Source: JADJOY01 sp046331705 [NCBI: bacterium] (GTDB lineage: Bacteria > JADJOY01). From it: 47,553 nucleotides of DNA. The notes below the pieces were generated by a model. It saw only the letters and a list, made by a program, of their open reading frames with translations, was not told where the DNA came from and did no database searches. Shown here in pieces: positions 39,234-47,137 of the stretch (the stretch's first letter is position 1; every line of letters begins with the position of its first letter). The position numbers were made by a program, and so were the translations under genes. The stretch spans positions 1 to 47,553 of the forward strand of contig JAXLQJ010000056.1 of NCBI GenBank assembly GCA_046331705.1, written 5' to 3'.

Positions 39234-40799
39234 TCAGAGGTGGAACACGAAGGTGACGCCGTACGTCACGATGTCGCCGTCGGAACGCACCGAGAAATCG
39301 TCGTTGGGAAAGAACGCCGGGTCCGCGAGGCCGTTCGGGTCCGGCAGCACCAGCTCGCCGGCACCGCCCAGGTTCGAGCTCTCGCCGACCTGCACGTTGC
39401 GCTCTTGGATGGTCACCCACTGCAGGTGCGCCGCCACGTCGAGCAAGCCGTCGAAGAGACCGTAGTAGCCGATGGCGCCGGAGCCCACGTAGCGATCGCC
39501 CGGGTCCGACGTGAAGTCGAAAGCCGAGTCGGGCGTGGGAGTCGGATCCCACCAGAAGCCGACGTCCACCCGCAGCGGCTCGACGGGTCGGTACTCGATC
39601 CCGGTACGGATGCTGTGGATGCTCTGCCAGCCCTTGCGACGGATCACGAGCCGCTTGTAGCCGGAGGAGATGAGCGTCTCCGAGAGGCCGTCGCCGCCGA
39701 TCCGGACCACGTCGTTGTTTCGACCGCCCGACCAGTCCACCCAAACCCAGTCCGCGGCGACCATCCACTGATCGGTGATGCGATAGCTCGCACCCACCCC
39801 CGCCTCCTGGGGCAGCTTCATCTTCTCGCGATAACGCTCGGTGTCGCCGCGGAACTGGAGCGCCTGGAAGATCGGGTTCTTCTCGACGCCGGGTTCGAAG
39901 ACGCTCTGGATCCGCCCCTCGAGGTCGGGAGTCATGGAGCTGCGATAGGTCACGCCGATGCGCAACTGCTCGTCGGGGAAGAACATCAGGCCGACGCGGA
40001 AGCCGGGCGTCTGGAAGTCGAGGTTGACGTCGTTGACGGGCGAGAGCCCGGTCGGAAATTCCTGGTCGGGCGTGATGAGCGTATAGCCATCGTCCACGCC
40101 GTTCTTGGTCGAGGCGATCCCGCACAACGCGTTGTCCGGCACGCCGAACAAGAGGCGGCACGAGGCACGGCCGACCGCGCCGTCACCGATGATGGTCTTG
40201 AACCAGATGTCGTTGGCGATCTGCAGGTCGAAGCCCAGACCGATCGACAGCCACTCGGTGGCGCGAATCGCCACCGACGGCGACCAGTTGATGAAGATGA
40301 GGCCCAGCTCCGCGGCGGAGTAGCGCGCATCGCCGAACGTGCTCGGAAACTGCGCCGCACCGGCGAACGGGACCTGGATCGGCAGCGGCACGACGTAGAG
40401 CCGATCGCCGATCTCGAAGCCGAACGGCGTGAACGGAGTCGGCGTCCACTCGGGAAAATCCGAGTCCATGTGGATGGTCTGGCCGGGCACGAGCTTCGAG
40501 TCGGCGTTGAAGATCGGCTCCTGATAGCGCAGCCGGATCGACGAAACGTTGACGCTGAACATCGAGTCCGAGCCGCGCTGACCGATGAGCTGCGTCAACC
40601 CCGCCGGGTTGTAGTAGTTCGCCGAGAGGTCGTCGGCGACGCCGATGAACGCGTTGCCGAGCCCGGTCGCGCGCGAGCCCATCCCCAGCGTCTCGATCCA
40701 GGAAGCGCGTGCGACGTCGGCCGCGGCGATGCAACCGAGGCTGGCTGCGACTGCGAGCGCCGCGATGCGGCGGCCCATCCGAGGCTCGTTCCGTTTCAA
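39234..40799 (-). CDS. FadL/OmpP1-family outer-membrane transporter
   Basis: Predicted 14-stranded beta-barrel of the FadL family, which imports fatty acids and other hydrophobic compounds. The 521-residue product has a signal peptide (IAALAVAASLGCIAAADVARAS), the family N-terminus (MGSRATGLGNAFIGVADDLS then ANYYNPAGL, with the NPAG motif) and a terminal aromatic strand (VTYGVTFVFHL). Start is TTG at 40797-40799, chosen because GGAGGG lies at optimal spacing and no such site precedes the in-frame ATG at 40776-40778. Substrate is not known. Confidence 0.85.
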   Translation of the reverse strand: MKRNEPRMGRRIAALAVAASLGCIAAADVARASWIETLGMGSRATGLGNAFIGVADDLSANYYNPAGLTQLIGQRGSDSMFSVNVSSIRLRYQEPIFNADSKLVPGQTIHMDSDFPEWTPTPFTPFGFEIGDRLYVVPLPIQVPFAGAAQFPSTFGDARYSAAELGLIFINWSPSVAIRATEWLSIGLGFDLQIANDIWFKTIIGDGAVGRASCRLLFGVPDNALCGIASTKNGVDDGYTLITPDQEFPTGLSPVNDVNLDFQTPGFRVGLMFFPDEQLRIGVTYRSSMTPDLEGRIQSVFEPGVEKNPIFQALQFRGDTERYREKMKLPQEAGVGASYRITDQWMVAADWVWVDWSGGRNNDVVRIGGDGLSETLISSGYKRLVIRRKGWQSIHSIRTGIEYRPVEPLRVDVGFWWDPTPTPDSAFDFTSDPGDRYVGSGAIGYYGLFDGLLDVAAHLQWVTIQERNVQVGESSNLGGAGELVLPDPNGLADPAFFPNDDFSVRSDGDIVTYGVTFVFHL

Positions 40800-40827
40800 T
40801 GCGCCCTCCAGCGAGAAGTTGACCTCT

Positions 40828-40856
40828 CCTACATCCCTTCACCCGCCAAAGTCAAA
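40828..40856 (-). promoter_or_regulatory. Possible promoter for the FadL-DUF4124-MshEN operon
   Basis: In the 234-base divergent gap (40800-41033) the minus strand has TTTGAC (40851-40856), 17 bases, and TGTAGG (40828-40833). The -10 match is poor. No clear plus-strand promoter was identified for the HEAT-repeat lipoprotein, and the rest of the gap shows nothing specific. Confidence 0.25.
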
Positions 40857-41033
40857 CCACCTCCCGCCTGTCGACACGCCCGGAACCCATGTCGGAACGA
40901 GGGTTTGCGCGCAGCGACTCGAGTGACGCCGCTTGGCCCTCGGGGGTCGCATCCGGTAAACGTGGGGGCCCCGCCAAGCGCTCGAGCAACGCCCCGCCCG
41001 GGGGCGACGAGCGCCGCGCGGGAGCGGCCGCGC

Positions 41034-41879
41034 ATGCGATCGGACGTCCGAACCAGCCGCCGACTCTCGCCCTGGCGTTCGCCCTGGCTGCTCGTCCTCG
41101 CGCTCGCGGCGGCCGCGTCCGCGTGCGACCGGGGAGACTCGCGCAAGCCCGCCGGGGGCTCCGAGCGGCGCTCGATCGAAGACGTGCTGAGCGACGCCCG
41201 CGCGCGCGCCCCACGTCCCGCGGACAACCTCGAGACGCGCGTGCGTGCGGTGATCGCCAACCTGAGGCTGGCGCGCCGCCAGATGGTGCAGACCACCGAA
41301 GGCGAGGCCGAGCGATTGCCGCGGGAGGTGATCGAGCTGAGCCGGCTGGGTCGCGCCGTGATCCCGCTGCTGGACCCGATCCTCACCGATCCGGTGCCGG
41401 ACACGCGCTATTACGCGTTGCAGATCCTCGCCGACGTCGGCGATCAGCGCGAGCTGGATCGCTTTCTTCGCGCGCTCGGCGACGACGACGCCGGCGTCGT
41501 GCGGGTCGCGTCCGAGGCCCTGGGCCGCCATCGCAACGCCGAGACCCTGCCGCTCATCTTCCAGGCGCTCGAGGAAGGCCGTGTCCGCCAGGTGCGCTGG
41601 GGGAGCGTGCTCAAGCCGCCCAAGCCCTTCGATCGCGACCAGGTTCCCTATCTGGTTCGTCGCTTGACGGACGAGCGTCCCGAGATCCGGATCTCGGCGG
41701 CGATCGCCCTCAACCGGATCACGGGACAGGATTTCGGGTTCGATCCGTTCGCGACCGAAGCCGAGCGGCGCCGCGCGGTGATGCGGTGGGAAAGCTGGTG
41801 GTCGAGCGGGGGGCGGGCGGAGACGACGCCGCCGGCGCCCGCAGCCGAGGGGCCTCGCGGCGGTCAACCGCGCGCTTGA
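41034..41879 (+). CDS. HEAT-repeat lipoprotein
   Basis: The 281-residue product has a signal with lipobox (LLVLALAAAASAC), so Cys is the lipid-modified residue. From about residue 60 the sequence is a helical, HEAT-like repeat scaffold with PVPDTRYYALQILADVGDQR, AGVVRVASEALGRHRNAETL and RPEIRISAAIALNRITGQDF. It ends with a FATEAERRRAVMRWESWW-type segment and a Pro/Ala tail. HEAT repeats usually bind protein partners. Start ATG 41034 is chosen as the closest to the signal. Function unknown; the neighbours (radical SAM, UbiA) do not identify a partner. Confidence 0.7.
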   Translation: MRSDVRTSRRLSPWRSPWLLVLALAAAASACDRGDSRKPAGGSERRSIEDVLSDARARAPRPADNLETRVRAVIANLRLARRQMVQTTEGEAERLPREVIELSRLGRAVIPLLDPILTDPVPDTRYYALQILADVGDQRELDRFLRALGDDDAGVVRVASEALGRHRNAETLPLIFQALEEGRVRQVRWGSVLKPPKPFDRDQVPYLVRRLTDERPEIRISAAIALNRITGQDFGFDPFATEAERRRAVMRWESWWSSGGRAETTPPAPAAEGPRGGQPRA

Positions 41880-41988
41880 CACTCGTTTCCGGCGAGTTGG
41901 ACAATCGCCGCACCCGCTCTCGCGACACCGCTCGGACCCTCGATCGAGCACGGATCTCGCCCCCGTTGGGTCCCGAACGGTAGCCGAC

Positions 41989-43440
41989 GTGAAAGCACTC
42001 CTGATCGACGCCTACAACCCGCCGTCTTCGACGGCAGGGGCTTACTCCACCTTCCTGGAACCGATGCCACCCATCGCCATCGCCTACGTGGCGGGGGCGC
42101 TGGAAGCGGGCGGCCACGAGGTCGCGTTCTACGACCAGGTCGCCGACCGCGGCGATCCGGTGCGTCTGGAAGAGACGCTCAAGCGCGTTCGCCCCGACAT
42201 GGTCGGGCTGTCGGCGGTCACGCCTTCGGCAGCCGCGAACTTCCGCACGGCGCAGGCGGTGCGCAAGGTGCTTCCCCAGGTGCCGATCGTGATGGGGAAC
42301 ATCCACGCCGACATCTTCTACCGCTCGATCCTCGAGCGCGGCCTCGCCGACGTGGTCGTCCACGGCGAGGGCGAGGTCACCGTCGTCGATCTCGCCAACA
42401 CGCTCGAGCGCGGCGGGGACCTGGCGGCGGTGCAGGGCATCAGCTTCCTGCGCGATGGCCAGGTCCTGCGCACGCCCACCCGTGCGTTCGTGCAGGACAT
42501 GGATTCGCTGCCCAAGCCGGCCTGGCACCTCTTCCCGATCGACGGCTATCGCATCTTCGCGTTCGCACGCGTTCAGGAGCCGGGCACGCTCATCAACGGA
42601 TCGCGCGGCTGCCCGTACGCCTGTACGTTCTGCAGCCTCAAGATCATGGGGCACAAGCGCCGCGTCCGCAGCGCCAAGAGCCTGGTGGACGAGATCGAGT
42701 GGTTGCACTCGGAGTTCGGCTATCGCCAGGTTTCCTTCACGGATCCCATCTTCCCGATCACGCGCAAGGAAGGCCTCGCGTTCTGCCACGAGATGGTGCG
42801 GCGCGGTCTCCACGAGAAAGTCGTGTGGGTGACCGAGACCCGCGTCGACAACGTCGATCCGGAGCTGCTGGACGCGATGTCGGAGGCTGGCTGCCGCCGG
42901 ATCATGTACGGCTTCGAGACCGGCGACGAGGACGTCCTCGACAGCATCAAGAAGAACTTCTCGCTCGAGCGCGCTCGCGAGGCGGCGCGCTGGAGCCGCA
43001 AGGCGGGCATCCAGGTCATCGGCTTCTTCATGATCGGCATGCCGCACGACACGCCCGAGCGGATCAAGCGCACCATCGACTTCGCGTGCAACACCGGCAT
43101 CGACTTCGCGAAGTTCACGGTGTTCGTGCCCTATCCGGGAACGGACGACTACGCGCTGCTCGACGGCATGGGCGATTGGGTGGAGACCGGCTTCTCCGAG
43201 GACGAGACCATCTGGGAGCGATTCACCAGCTACCCGACCAAGCAGAACGTGCCGATCTACATCGCGCCGGCGCTCACCAACGAGAAGCTGATCCGGCTGC
43301 AGAAGCTGGCGCTCTTCCGCTTCTACGCGAACCCCAAGATGCTCTTCCATCACCTGGTGCGCGTGCGCTCGATCAAGCTCTCCGAGATGGTGAAGGGCGC
43401 CGCGGTGATCCTCGACCTGCCGCGTCTCGCCGCCGCGTGA
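41989..43440 (+). CDS. B12-binding-type radical SAM enzyme
   Basis: The 483-residue product has an N-terminal cobalamin-binding-like (Rossmann) domain (residues about 1-150, with VGLSAVTPSAAANFRTAQAV and VMGNIHADIF) and a radical SAM core with the Cx3Cx2C cluster site C208, C212, C215 (RGCPYACTFCSL). Downstream it includes ETRVDNVDPELLDAMSEAGC and MYGFETGDEDVLDSIKKNFS. This architecture is shared with BchE-, HpnP- and other class B-type methyltransferases or oxidative cyclases, so the reaction cannot be set. GTG start. Its stop overlaps the ubiA start (GTGA), so the two are translationally coupled. Confidence 0.88.
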   Translation: MKALLIDAYNPPSSTAGAYSTFLEPMPPIAIAYVAGALEAGGHEVAFYDQVADRGDPVRLEETLKRVRPDMVGLSAVTPSAAANFRTAQAVRKVLPQVPIVMGNIHADIFYRSILERGLADVVVHGEGEVTVVDLANTLERGGDLAAVQGISFLRDGQVLRTPTRAFVQDMDSLPKPAWHLFPIDGYRIFAFARVQEPGTLINGSRGCPYACTFCSLKIMGHKRRVRSAKSLVDEIEWLHSEFGYRQVSFTDPIFPITRKEGLAFCHEMVRRGLHEKVVWVTETRVDNVDPELLDAMSEAGCRRIMYGFETGDEDVLDSIKKNFSLERAREAARWSRKAGIQVIGFFMIGMPHDTPERIKRTIDFACNTGIDFAKFTVFVPYPGTDDYALLDGMGDWVETGFSEDETIWERFTSYPTKQNVPIYIAPALTNEKLIRLQKLALFRFYANPKMLFHHLVRVRSIKLSEMVKGAAVILDLPRLAAA

Positions 43441-44420
43441 GCTCGGCGCGCACCGCTCCTCTCGCCGATCCCCAGCGCAAGCCGAGCGATCCCGCCGCAT
43501 CGCTCGGCGCCTGGGTCGAGCTGGCGCGCCCCTTCACGCTGCTGGCGCCGGCCCTGGGGATCGCCTCCGCGGCCGCGGCGGCGATCGGCGCGGTCGCGCG
43601 CGGCGTGGTTCCGCCGCTCGGCACGGGGGCGGTGGCGGCCCGAGTCGTGGTGGCGATGCTCGTCGCCGCGACCCTCAACGCCGCGTCGAACGCCCTCAAC
43701 CAGGTGACGGACCTCGACGCCGATCGCATCAACAAGCCCGCGCGCCCGGTCCCGTCTGGCCGGATCTCGGCGCGCGCAGCGCTCGGCGCGTCGCTGGCGG
43801 CGTACGCGGCGGCGATCGCAGGCGCAGCGTGGGTGGGCGGCGCGTGCCTCGGCGCCGTGCTCGGCGGCGCCGCATGCACCATCGCGTATTCGGCGCCGCC
43901 GCTACGGTTCAAGCGTTTCGGCTGGCTCGCGAACGCGACCATCGCCGCATCGCGCGGGCTGCTGCTCACCGTCGCCGGCTGGTCGAGCGTGGCGCGCGTC
44001 GGCTGCGTGGACCCGTGGTGGATCGGCGCCACGATGGCGCTCTTCCTGCTGGGGGCCGCGTCCACCAAGGACTTCGCCGACATCGAGGGAGACCGCGCCG
44101 CCGGCTGCCTCACGCTCCCGGTTCGCCACGGCGTTCCCGGGACGATCCGTCGCATCCGCGCCGCGTTCGTGTGGCCGTTCCTGCTGCTTCCCCTCGGCGC
44201 GGTCACCGGGGCGCTCGCCGGCAATCCGTGGATCCTCGCCGTCGCGGGCGTGGGGCTCGCCGGGCTCGGCCGCTCCATCGTCGCCCAGCTCGAACGCGAG
44301 CCGCTCCGGATCGATTCGTCGGGAAATCACGTCACGTGGCGACGCATGTACCTCGCCATGCTCGCGACCCAGGTGGCGGTGGCGGTGGCGTATCTGTGGC
44401 CCGCGGCGCACGGGTTTTGA
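43437..44420 (+). CDS. UbiA-family prenyltransferase
   Basis: Integral membrane transferase that attaches a prenyl chain to an aromatic ring or glycerol-phosphate acceptor. The 327-residue product (GTG 43437-43439) has several hydrophobic helices. The first Asp-rich motif is in LNQVTDLDADRINKPARPVP and the second in STKDFADIEGDRAAGCLTLP. The forms INKPxRPxPSGRIS and DIEGDRxxGxxTLP resemble the DGGGP-synthase/ChlG-like branch more than classical UbiA or MenA. Substrate is unknown. It starts inside the stop of the radical SAM gene, which implies a shared pathway. Confidence 0.85.
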   Translation: MSSARTAPLADPQRKPSDPAASLGAWVELARPFTLLAPALGIASAAAAAIGAVARGVVPPLGTGAVAARVVVAMLVAATLNAASNALNQVTDLDADRINKPARPVPSGRISARAALGASLAAYAAAIAGAAWVGGACLGAVLGGAACTIAYSAPPLRFKRFGWLANATIAASRGLLLTVAGWSSVARVGCVDPWWIGATMALFLLGAASTKDFADIEGDRAAGCLTLPVRHGVPGTIRRIRAAFVWPFLLLPLGAVTGALAGNPWILAVAGVGLAGLGRSIVAQLEREPLRIDSSGNHVTWRRMYLAMLATQVAVAVAYLWPAAHGF

Positions 44421-44435
44421 CGGCGACCGACCACG

Positions 44436-45344
44436 ATGCTACGAACGCGGCCCATGCGCGAGGCTGGGAGATCACGCGCGAGCGTCGCTCGCCCGAGCAC
44501 CGCTCGCGTGAAACCGCTGCGGATCGGCTACTTCGGAGCCGAGGGGAGCTACTCGAGCTTCGCCGCCGCGCGTCGCTTCGCTCGGCAAGGCGCCGAGACG
44601 CGACCGTACCCCTTCATGGCCGACTTGATCCGCGACCTCACGTCGAACGCGCTCGACGGCGCGGTGGTTCCCATCGAGAACTCGATCGGCGGCTGGGTGG
44701 TCGACATCCTGGATCTGATCCACAGCGACGGCTATCGCGCCGGCGGCTTCCGGGTGGTGGAAGAGGTCACCATCCCGATCGTGATCTCGCTGGCCGGATT
44801 CACCGCGATCGAACGTGCACGGCGCCTCTACACCCACCGCTACTCGCTGCGCTGCGCGCGCGATTGGTTGCGCGAGACCCGTCCCGACATCGAGATCGTC
44901 GAGGTCCACAACACCGCGGAGGCGGCGGCACAGGCGGCGCGCGATCACGATGCCGTGGCGTTCGCCCACCGCAACGCCGCCGAGCAGCGCGGGCTGCCGA
45001 TCCTGATCGACGCCGTGCCCGTGCGCGAGGAAAACGCCACCCGCTTCTTCGTGGTGGCTCGCAAGGCGCTCTCGCGACGACGCCCCACCAAGAGCGCGCT
45101 GCTCTTCACGCTGCGCGACCGGCCGGGCGCGCTGCATCGCGTGCTCGGCGTCTTCGCGCGCGAACGACTCAACCTGAGCCGGCTCCATTCGCACGCGCTG
45201 GGCGCGGCGCTCGACGCCTACTCGTTCTTCGCCGAGATCGAATCGCCCGCCAGCAGCGCCGCGATGAAGCGCGCGCTGGCACGGCTGCCGCGCGCGACCT
45301 CGCAGCTCGAGGTGGTCGGCTCGTTCCCGGTCATCGCGGTCTGA
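44436..45344 (+). CDS. pheA: Prephenate dehydratase with ACT domain
   Basis: Converts prephenate to phenylpyruvate for phenylalanine. The product has the catalytic-fold start IGYFGAEGSYSSFAAARRFA, the PIENS motif (AVVPIENSIGGWVVDILDLI) and the TRF motif (EENATRFFVVARKA) with the catalytic threonine, followed by an ACT domain (LRDRPGALHRVLGVFARERL). No chorismate mutase domain is fused. The ATG at 44436 gives 302 residues, with an Arg-rich extension; a GTG at 44508 would give 278 and starts just before the core. No start has a clear ribosome-binding site. Confidence 0.9.
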   Translation: MLRTRPMREAGRSRASVARPSTARVKPLRIGYFGAEGSYSSFAAARRFARQGAETRPYPFMADLIRDLTSNALDGAVVPIENSIGGWVVDILDLIHSDGYRAGGFRVVEEVTIPIVISLAGFTAIERARRLYTHRYSLRCARDWLRETRPDIEIVEVHNTAEAAAQAARDHDAVAFAHRNAAEQRGLPILIDAVPVREENATRFFVVARKALSRRRPTKSALLFTLRDRPGALHRVLGVFARERLNLSRLHSHALGAALDAYSFFAEIESPASSAAMKRALARLPRATSQLEVVGSFPVIAV

Positions 45345-45431
45345 ACGCCGCTGGCCGCACCGCTCCCGGCGCACGATGGCGCCGGCGGTCGGCGCGCGCC
45401 GGCCGATGCTCCAGGGCTCCCGCGGCGCCGG

Positions 45432-46964
45432 CTATGCGTCGTACCAGTCGGGCTTTCGAAGCACGGTGTACGCGTCGTGCCGGAAGCGGAAGAGCGATTG
45501 CTTCACCGACGAGAGCGCCACCCGCGCGGCGACGATGAGCCACCACACGTACATGTGGCGCTTGTATTTCTTGGAGCTGGTGAGACCGCGCACGAGCCAG
45601 CGCAGATTCACGTACTTCTTGTTCATCCGGTAGAGCAGATACGAGATCTCGTCGCGGCTCAGGTACTTCGACGGCATGACCGGAGTCATCCAGTCGAACT
45701 TGTTGAAGTCCTGCTCCTCGATCCAGCCTTCCGAGATCGCCTGATCCCAGATGGCGGTGCCGGGGATCGGCGTGATCGGGTGGAAGCCCGGGTAGTCGAG
45801 GTCGAGATCCCGCGCCAGCTCGACCTGCGCCATCATCGACTGCTCGGTCTCGTCGCGTATGCCGACGATGAACGTGGCCTGACGGAACACGCCGGGATAC
45901 TTGCTCTTGAGGATCTGGAACGCGTCGCGCACCAGCTTGCCGTTGTAGAAGCCCTTCTCGAAATCCTTGAGCTCGGGGTCTTCGGCGCGCTCGACGCCCA
46001 CGCAGAGGTGGCAGAGCCCCGAGCGCACCAGCTTCTCGAGGATCCCCTTGCGCTCGTCGCGCACCAGCGCATCGGCGCGCATGAACGCGAACCAATGGAG
46101 GTCGCCCAGATCACGCGACAACACTTCCTCGGCGAACGCCTCGTTCCAGCGCGGGTCCATGTTCCAGGACTCGTCGACGAAGACCAGGCAGCGCTTGCCG
46201 TAGCGGTGATAGACGAGATCGATCTCGTCCACGGTCTGCTGCACGGTCTTGTTGCGCCAGCGCGGCGTGTAATGGACCTTGTCGTCCTCGCCGACCTCCA
46301 CGTCCGCCATCTGCGTCCACCAGCCGCAGAACGAGCAGCGGCTCACGCAGCCGCGGCTGTGGTGCATGGTCATGCCGCCGGGCGAGAAGAGATACTTGCC
46401 CTTGCCGTAGTGCTCCATCGGCATGAGGTCGTAGGCGGGCATGGGGAGCGTGGCGAGATCCGGGATCAGCGCGCGCGGCTTGGTGCGCACGATCGCGCCG
46501 TCGCGCTTGAAGGCCACGCCGTCGACGGTCGCCAGATCGGTGCCGCCGTTCTCCCAGAACGACAAGAGCGAGCTCAGCGTGACCTCGCCCTCGCCGAGGA
46601 CCAGCGCGTCGACGTCCGTCTGATCCAGCGTCTGGCGGACCAGATTCGAGAAATGCGAGCCGCCGAGCACGACCTTGATGCGCCGGTCGACCTGGTGCGC
46701 GAGGTCCACCACCTTGAGCGCTTCGCCTGCGTAGAGCGCGTGGTTCTCGCCAACCGCGATCACGTCGGGCCGGTCGCGCTCGATCTCGTTGCGCAGCGAT
46801 TGCCAGCCCATCTGGATGGGCTGGCAGTCGAGGATCTTCACGTCGTGCCCCTGGGCGCGCGCGTACGCACCCAGGCACGCGAGCGATTGAGGCAACAGCC
46901 AGTTGTCGTCTTCGTTGACGAACGGCCAGTAATATCGTGGCGGCGAAACCAGCAGCAGCTTCAT
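45432..46964 (-). CDS. B12-binding-type radical SAM protein (second copy of the architecture)
   Basis: The 510-residue product (ATG 46962-46964) has an N-terminal Rossmann/cobalamin-binding-like domain (KLLLVSPPRYYWPFVNED and IKVVLGGSHFSNLVRQTLDQ) and a radical SAM core with C206, C210, C213 (HSRGCVSRCSFCGWWT). It also contains VFVDESWNMDPRWNEAFAEE and ATFIVGIRDETEQSMMAQVE. The C-terminal 100 residues are basic and aromatic with a KKYKRHMYVWWLIVAARVAL stretch that might be membrane-associated. It is only distantly alike to 41989-43440 and lies on the opposite strand, so it is probably a separate enzyme. Reaction unknown. Confidence 0.85.
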   Translation of the reverse strand: MKLLLVSPPRYYWPFVNEDDNWLLPQSLACLGAYARAQGHDVKILDCQPIQMGWQSLRNEIERDRPDVIAVGENHALYAGEALKVVDLAHQVDRRIKVVLGGSHFSNLVRQTLDQTDVDALVLGEGEVTLSSLLSFWENGGTDLATVDGVAFKRDGAIVRTKPRALIPDLATLPMPAYDLMPMEHYGKGKYLFSPGGMTMHHSRGCVSRCSFCGWWTQMADVEVGEDDKVHYTPRWRNKTVQQTVDEIDLVYHRYGKRCLVFVDESWNMDPRWNEAFAEEVLSRDLGDLHWFAFMRADALVRDERKGILEKLVRSGLCHLCVGVERAEDPELKDFEKGFYNGKLVRDAFQILKSKYPGVFRQATFIVGIRDETEQSMMAQVELARDLDLDYPGFHPITPIPGTAIWDQAISEGWIEEQDFNKFDWMTPVMPSKYLSRDEISYLLYRMNKKYVNLRWLVRGLTSSKKYKRHMYVWWLIVAARVALSSVKQSLFRFRHDAYTVLRKPDWYDA

Positions 46965-47137
46965 TGGGATGGAAGAGAGAGCGGCGCGGACGGCTTCGCA
47001 GCGGGGATGGCCACCGTAAGCCGCGCCGCGCGAGGGAGTCAAATGCGCGGTCGCGCCGCGCACGGCGGCGCGCCGCGGTTGGCGATGGCGCCTGCAGAGC
47101 CCTACGCTTGGCCTGCTGCGCCGGGGGTTGTCGCGCC

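Noticed and set aside
37896-41033. Plus-strand open frame continuing upstream of the HEAT-repeat lipoprotein for over 3 kb
   Set aside because: The upstream part is antisense to the MshEN, DUF4124 and FadL genes and is His/Arg/Asp-rich. The protein only becomes recognisable from the signal peptide at 41034.
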